Source of the DNA: Acanthochlamys bracteata
Taxonomy: Eukaryota; Streptophyta; Magnoliopsida; Pandanales; Velloziaceae
DNA: 64,000 bases
Direction: 5' to 3'
Assembly (NCBI GenBank): GCA_019914995.1
Contig: CM034136.1
Coordinates: forward strand, 7,907,054 to 7,971,053
Below are positions 55,517 to 64,000 of this stretch, in pieces. Numbering within the stretch: position 1 is the first letter of the stretch; the number at the start of each line of letters is the position of its first letter. A program made the position numbers and the translations under genes. Under the pieces are notes generated by a model. It was not told the DNA's origin and made no database searches. It saw only the letters and a list, made by a program, of their open reading frames with translations.

Positions 55517-57391
55517 AACTAGAAGAAGCATGGCTTTTGTGTTGCAAGTAAATTAGATTAGAAGCTAATATCTCAATTGGATTGTGCCATAAGAGAAGTT
55601 TTATATTCCTAAACTAAACCTGCAGGTGAGACGAGGAGGTCAGGTCCATGGTGAACTAAGCAATTAATTCAATCAGTAAGGTAATATCCAGCGGTTGATC
55701 TTCTCCAAAATTATTCTAATTTTAGTTACATCCGTATCTTTTGTGGTGACAGGCACGTATCCATCAGAGAGACAATCAAAAACTTTCACCCAACGATTAT
55801 CATTAATTGTCCTTAATGATATGGTCGACACTATTAGCAAATAGCTCATTGTTTGCTCACCCAAACGAGGAAGATTCTCAGCTCTTAATTTCTTGTGCTA
55901 CAGCATAGTTACACTGTAAAGAATTTTTTATAAGCATATATAGATGACACCGCAACTAATTGTCCTTTGCCTCTCATATTACTCAAAATGGATTGTTATT
56001 CTTTTCCGCATGGTTAATTTATTATTTGTAGTGGGCCAAAAGAAAAAGTGATAATTGACAAAGGATTATATAGTCCTTATTATGAAAATGGCGAATTTGT
56101 TTAATCGCCAGCTATTGCGGTGGTTTGGTGGGTTGGTTTGGTTGGAAACTCGTTACACTTTACTTATTGTTAGTGCTGCATCATCTGCTTCTTCACATGT
56201 TTCTCAATGCTTCCATCACGACTCACCAGGGAAACATCCACAGATTAATTCAACCGTAGCATTTAGAATTTCCTACTTCTCCAGCTCCTCCTGCTCCTGC
56301 ATCTGCGATGGCAGCCTGCAGGTAATTTGAGTATGATGCGAACGTAAACTGGTATGTAAGTGTGTTTAATGCCAACATGAAAGAGAGTAGTTGTCCTGCT
56401 CAACTGTGTTTGTATGTACTCCTGTGGAGATGATACACGCCATAAAATATATATACGCCGATGATTGATGATGATATGATGATGAATCTTGCATTCGTCA
56501 ATGCCTCTTCTTTGTTTAATCACCATCATTTGGTACGGTTTGGTTTGCTCTATATATAAACTTCCAAACTACTTTAGTTAAACCATTTGTGTTTTCCAAC
56601 AACTATGTTGAAACACAAACACTTGCTCCAATCTCTTCTTCTCCGCTTTACTACTTTATTCTTCTACATGGGGTCCGTTGGCATTGAGGCCTAGTAGGCT
56701 AGTAGTGCAGTTGTTCCTGTTGCTATTGCGGATGGGTCTGGATTGACATACTGAAAATGAATATCAAAGTTATTTGGACGACTTTTATTGCCGAAGAAAT
56801 TTGGAAAATGAGCCAACCAATCCATTACCATATCGTTCGGTGTGCAATTCAATCACATCCAGTTCTTGACAAACTTCATAAATATCATTACATTACTTTT
56901 TAATTTAACACCAACCTCCGTGATTCAGGTATTCCAAATGCAATGTCTTTGCTAACATGCTACAGAAAGATGTACACTTTTCTCTCCTGTATCATTGAGA
57001 GCTCCCACAAAAAATTATGTACACGCACGATTGCTTTCTAACTCCCGCTCTGATATCATCAAATGAACAGCTTCATCACCATATTTTGGCCATTACGTCC
57101 TACACTAATCTTAAATCTACAACGTACAATACATTACTTAAACAAACAACGATATCATCTTTTATTTCCGAGGAAGATAAACACATCAAGGCAGCTCAGC
57201 TAGCATACTCTATTAACATTGTTCCTCCTATAGCAGCAGAATTATCAATTAGCTCAAAGTTTTTAAAAAACAATAATAATAAAGTCAGAATAGTCTCCCC
57301 AATACAGCAGAGACTACGATCTTTCAAAATCCAAAACTGTAGAATCAACAACTGCTTCAGAGTACATCATCCTTCCATTCCTGTACGCTGC
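55517..57391. other. Intergenic region
   Basis: AT-rich spacer upstream of the BAHD gene. A 131-codon plus-strand ORF at 57017-57412 overlaps the antisense orphan exon and its probable 3' UTR, and has no domain. No gene supported. Confidence 0.35.
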
Positions 57392-57492
57392 TTAACTCGC
57401 TATAGCAGTTGAAGAAGGCATGTCGATGCTCAAGTTCTGGATCTGTTCACTTGCAAGCTGAAAGATATCTTGGTAGGGCTGATTTCTTACTC
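57392..57492 (-). pseudogene. Orphan terminal exon (unrecognised)
   Basis: A well-formed acceptor (CTGTTCAG) is followed by 99 bases ending in TAA that read VRNQPYQDIFQLASEQIQNL then SIDMPSSTAIAS. The composition looks coding, and a plausible 3' UTR follows on the minus strand. Upstream (57493 onward) is repeat-rich AT DNA with no matching exon, so this may be a gene fragment or the last exon of a gene with a very long intron. Confidence 0.3.
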
Positions 57493-59608
57493 CTGAACAG
57501 ATCTTTTCTTATTTAAATTTTAATTTGAATATTCTCATATTTTGTGTTTTTAATGCTAAATTTGTGTATAAAGTATAAAATAAAAAGAGATTTTCGTAAA
57601 AGTAAAAAGAAAGTAGAGAAATTAATAGAAAAGAACTGTAAGTAATCACTGTGATAGTTAGGACTTGCTTTTGTGATTTAAAGAGAGTTAAAAAAAAGGT
57701 TTTGTAAAAAATGAGTTATTTAAAAAAATGGTGTTTGAAGGTGAGATTATTTTTTGTGTTTATTTATTAAAAATGAGTTAGTTAAGTTTTTACCTTAAAA
57801 ATATGGTTTACAAAAGTGTGGCGGAAAAAATATAATTAATTTTTATGTTTAATCTTTTAAAATTGAATTTGAAGTAAAGTTTTTGATGGGAAAAAATAAA
57901 TTTAAGGTATGTAAATATGCCCATAATAGCTTAGGAGGTTTTTCGTAGGCATACTAATTACGAATGGGCTTCCGGGAAAAATAACTTTAAGGTATGTAAA
58001 TATGACATGATAGCTTAGGACGGTTTATTAGGCACACTAATTACAGAATGGGCTTCCGGTCCATTGTGGGATAGTTGGATCGTTACTAAGATATGATGCA
58101 GGCCGACTTTGGATAGGCTAGTGTCACGTACGCCTACAAAGTCCCCAGCGATTTGAAAGATAATTTCAGCCCATTATGAGATGATTATTCGTTTTAGTCT
58201 GAGCCCTTGATATCGTAGTCGTTAAATATTAATAAAAGTATTTATAGTAGTAGCAACATTTGAAGCAATAGTGAGAATACTGTAACTGTAAGTTCATTAT
58301 ATAGTATATTAACATACAAAATATGATTAGTCTATGATGTTGATAAAAGCAATAATATTGTAAAATTACTACATTGTAACTAATGTAGTTACAGATTACT
58401 TTTCATAAAATAAATATAATTTTCATTCTTATTATTTTATTAATATTATGTTATTAATTTTTTGTTTAAAATTGTTACTACATTACTGTTGTAAAACAAT
58501 AGTAATTTTTCAAATATTAGTAGTTGTGGGTGGGCTTGAACGAGGTGGTTAACACTTAATAAGAAGTGGGTCTAGTTTCCAAGCTTAATCCTGCTCCAGT
58601 CTTTTATTGTCAGTTGCATATAACTATTATAAAAAGTTATATCAAATAATCAATACTAAATAGTTGGTTACTAAAGCGAAGAATTGTCTTAGCAAACTAG
58701 TTATTTAATGAATTAGTTATCAAAATTTTTTTTCAGTATTCTATATATATTCCAAATATATGAGATTTGTAAAAAGAATAATACAAAAAATATAGCTATA
58801 AGTTAATATTGTAAATTTATCACATAGTGATAATTTTTTTTATATAACCACACTATCGTAGAAATTTTTTATTTTTTTCTAAATATATTTTTATATTTGT
58901 GTGATTATTTTATCTATTTGTAACAATTTCATTTTAAATTGTGAGATTCTAATATATTTTACTATGATATTTTTTGTTAGTACACGTCACTATATTTTTA
59001 ACACAAATAGCTTTTTGCCTACTTGCGAAATTGAATTTGAGACGATTTCAATTCGTATAATTATTATGTTTATTTCTGAACGTAAAGAAAGTAGTTAGAA
59101 GGGTCAGAGTCTAGAACGTATTAACATATTAACTTCTAAATTTGTTTTATTTTTTTTAACTCACTCATTTTTTAAAAGTTCTTTTTCGGCATTTTTAATC
59201 AATATATCAAGAATATTTAAAACTAAATAGGAGATAGTAAAAAATAAAAGAAGTTTTCAAAAACATTTTCTAAAATGCAAATATATGATTATTTATTATA
59301 CAATTTCTTTATTTTTCATTTTTCAAAAACATTTATAATAGGTATAAAACCTTTTTAATTTTAAAAATTTTCAAATTTAAAATCACATTAAATAAGTAGG
59401 AAAAGAATAAATATATATACCCTGTTTGACAGTATTTATAGATTTATTTTTATTTTTTTATTTAATTTTTAAATAAAATCTGACAGTTTAGAGATTTAAA
59501 AGATTTCTTATTAAATATTTTTTAAAAAGTAATTATAAATGTTTTTATTATTGTGTACAACTTGTGTTTAGAAATAAAATTTAGAAAAAAGAAAGGTTAT
59601 ACCGATAC
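57493..59608. other. AT-rich repeat-filled intergenic DNA
   Basis: Contains an 86-bp tandem duplication (57888-58059) and many short A/T words. The ORF at 58901-59098 has no domain. Confidence 0.4.
57888..58059. repeat. Tandem duplication, two copies of about 86 bp
   Basis: Copies 57888-57973 and 57974-58059 share AAGGTATGTAAATATG, ATAGCTTAGGA and AATGGGCTTCCGG with scattered differences. Confidence 0.85.
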
Positions 59609-60067
59609 TATAGGTACACAAATACGCTGATCCGGCCCGGGCCAAATTAATAGATCGGACCGGGCTGGTCCGGTCTGAGTAAAGTATTCAGACTAAACCA
59701 GCCTAGTCCGATTTCATTTCTTATGACTTTCGGTTCGGTTAATTTACCCTAATTTATATTTTTATTTTATATAAAAAATAAAAAATAAAAAATATTTTTA
59801 AATAAAATTAAAAAATAAATATTTTTTATTTTTAAAATTTATTTTTTAGTAATATAAAAATATTTTTTTATTAAAATTTAATCAAATAAACGGTTAATTT
59901 TGACCAGATCAATGGTCTATATTGACCGATTAATATAAATAATACTCGGACGGACAAGCCGTCCGATAGACTAATATAGTCGGTCTATTCTGTTTCTGTT
60001 TACTGAGCCGAATGAGTCAATGATCGGACCAACTGATCGGCCATGGCCGCTCATTTTTACATCTCTA
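59609..60067. mobile_element. hAT-type MITE, 459 bp, with 8-bp target duplication
   Basis: The octamer ACCGATAC flanks both sides (59601-59608 and 60068-60075). The ends are imperfect inverted repeats: TATAGGTACACAAATACGC at the left and, reversed, TAGAGATGTAAAAATGAGC at the right. An 8-bp duplication and a TAGGGATGTAAAA-like end are hAT hallmarks. The interior is unusually rich in CGG/CCG palindromic words near both ends (GGATCGGACC-type) around an AT-rich core. Non-coding. Confidence 0.8.
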
Positions 60068-60075
60068 ACCGATAC

Positions 60076-64000
<3,925 letters not shown>

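Noticed and set aside
57017-57412. 131-codon plus-strand ORF
   Set aside because: Overlaps the antisense terminal exon and its probable 3' UTR; low-complexity Ser/Thr/Ile composition without a domain.

Overview
This is nuclear DNA from a flowering plant. The genes carry many GT-AG introns, exons are GC-richer than the AT-rich introns and spacers, and the content is plant-specific: two proteasome subunits, a class II cinnamate 4-hydroxylase, a TORTIFOLIA1-type microtubule protein, a CemA-like plastid envelope protein and a BAHD acyltransferase. Class II CYP73A genes are, as far as I recall, missing from Brassicaceae, so Arabidopsis relatives are unlikely. I cannot name the species. All exon coordinates were worked out by hand from splice signals and checked by reading-frame phase.

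Layout. 1-344: 3' end of an unrecognised plus-strand gene. 1308-4614 (-): PECT1, CTP:phosphoethanolamine cytidylyltransferase, 9 coding exons. 7217-7931 (-): a broken mTERF gene. 8673-14777 (-): RPN2, 26S proteasome subunit, 14 exons. 16331-19322 (-): PBA1, the 20S beta1 subunit, 8 exons with one in-frame TAG. 20598-21020 (+): prefoldin subunit 2, sharing a divergent promoter with PBA1. 21625-23428 (-): class II CYP73A (C4H). 25259-27906: a non-autonomous Mutator-like element with about 380-bp inverted ends and a 9-bp target duplication. 30032-32921 (-): a trihelix/Myb-like nuclear protein. 34843-36739 (-): a tentative organelle-targeted small membrane protein, with a PIF/Harbinger-like MITE in its intron. 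37862-41320 (+): TORTIFOLIA1-like, with a GC-AG intron. 42660-44155: remains of an old LTR element. 44764-48014 (-): DLDG1/CemA-like, sharing a short divergent promoter with 48481-51439 (+), endonuclease V. 52480-53045 (-): decayed copia remnant. 53838-55442 (-): BAHD acyltransferase. 57392-57492 (-): orphan terminal exon. 59609-60067: hAT-type MITE with an 8-bp target duplication. 61877-64000 and beyond: a huge pure hexamer array (CAGGCC)n.

How the genes relate. RPN2, PBA1 and prefoldin 2 lie side by side and all serve protein folding or turnover, two of them from one divergent promoter containing TGGGC (site II) motifs. C4H and the BAHD enzyme both belong to phenylpropanoid metabolism but are 30 kb apart and need not be co-regulated. 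From memory, the Arabidopsis homologues of DLDG1, endonuclease V and PBA1 all lie in the At4g31xxx interval, which suggests ancient conserved gene order.

The most striking signals are the terminal hexamer array, which has the same repeat unit as the human SCA36/NOP56 expansion and places a TGGGCC site II core in every unit, and the single amber codon in an otherwise perfect essential proteasome gene.
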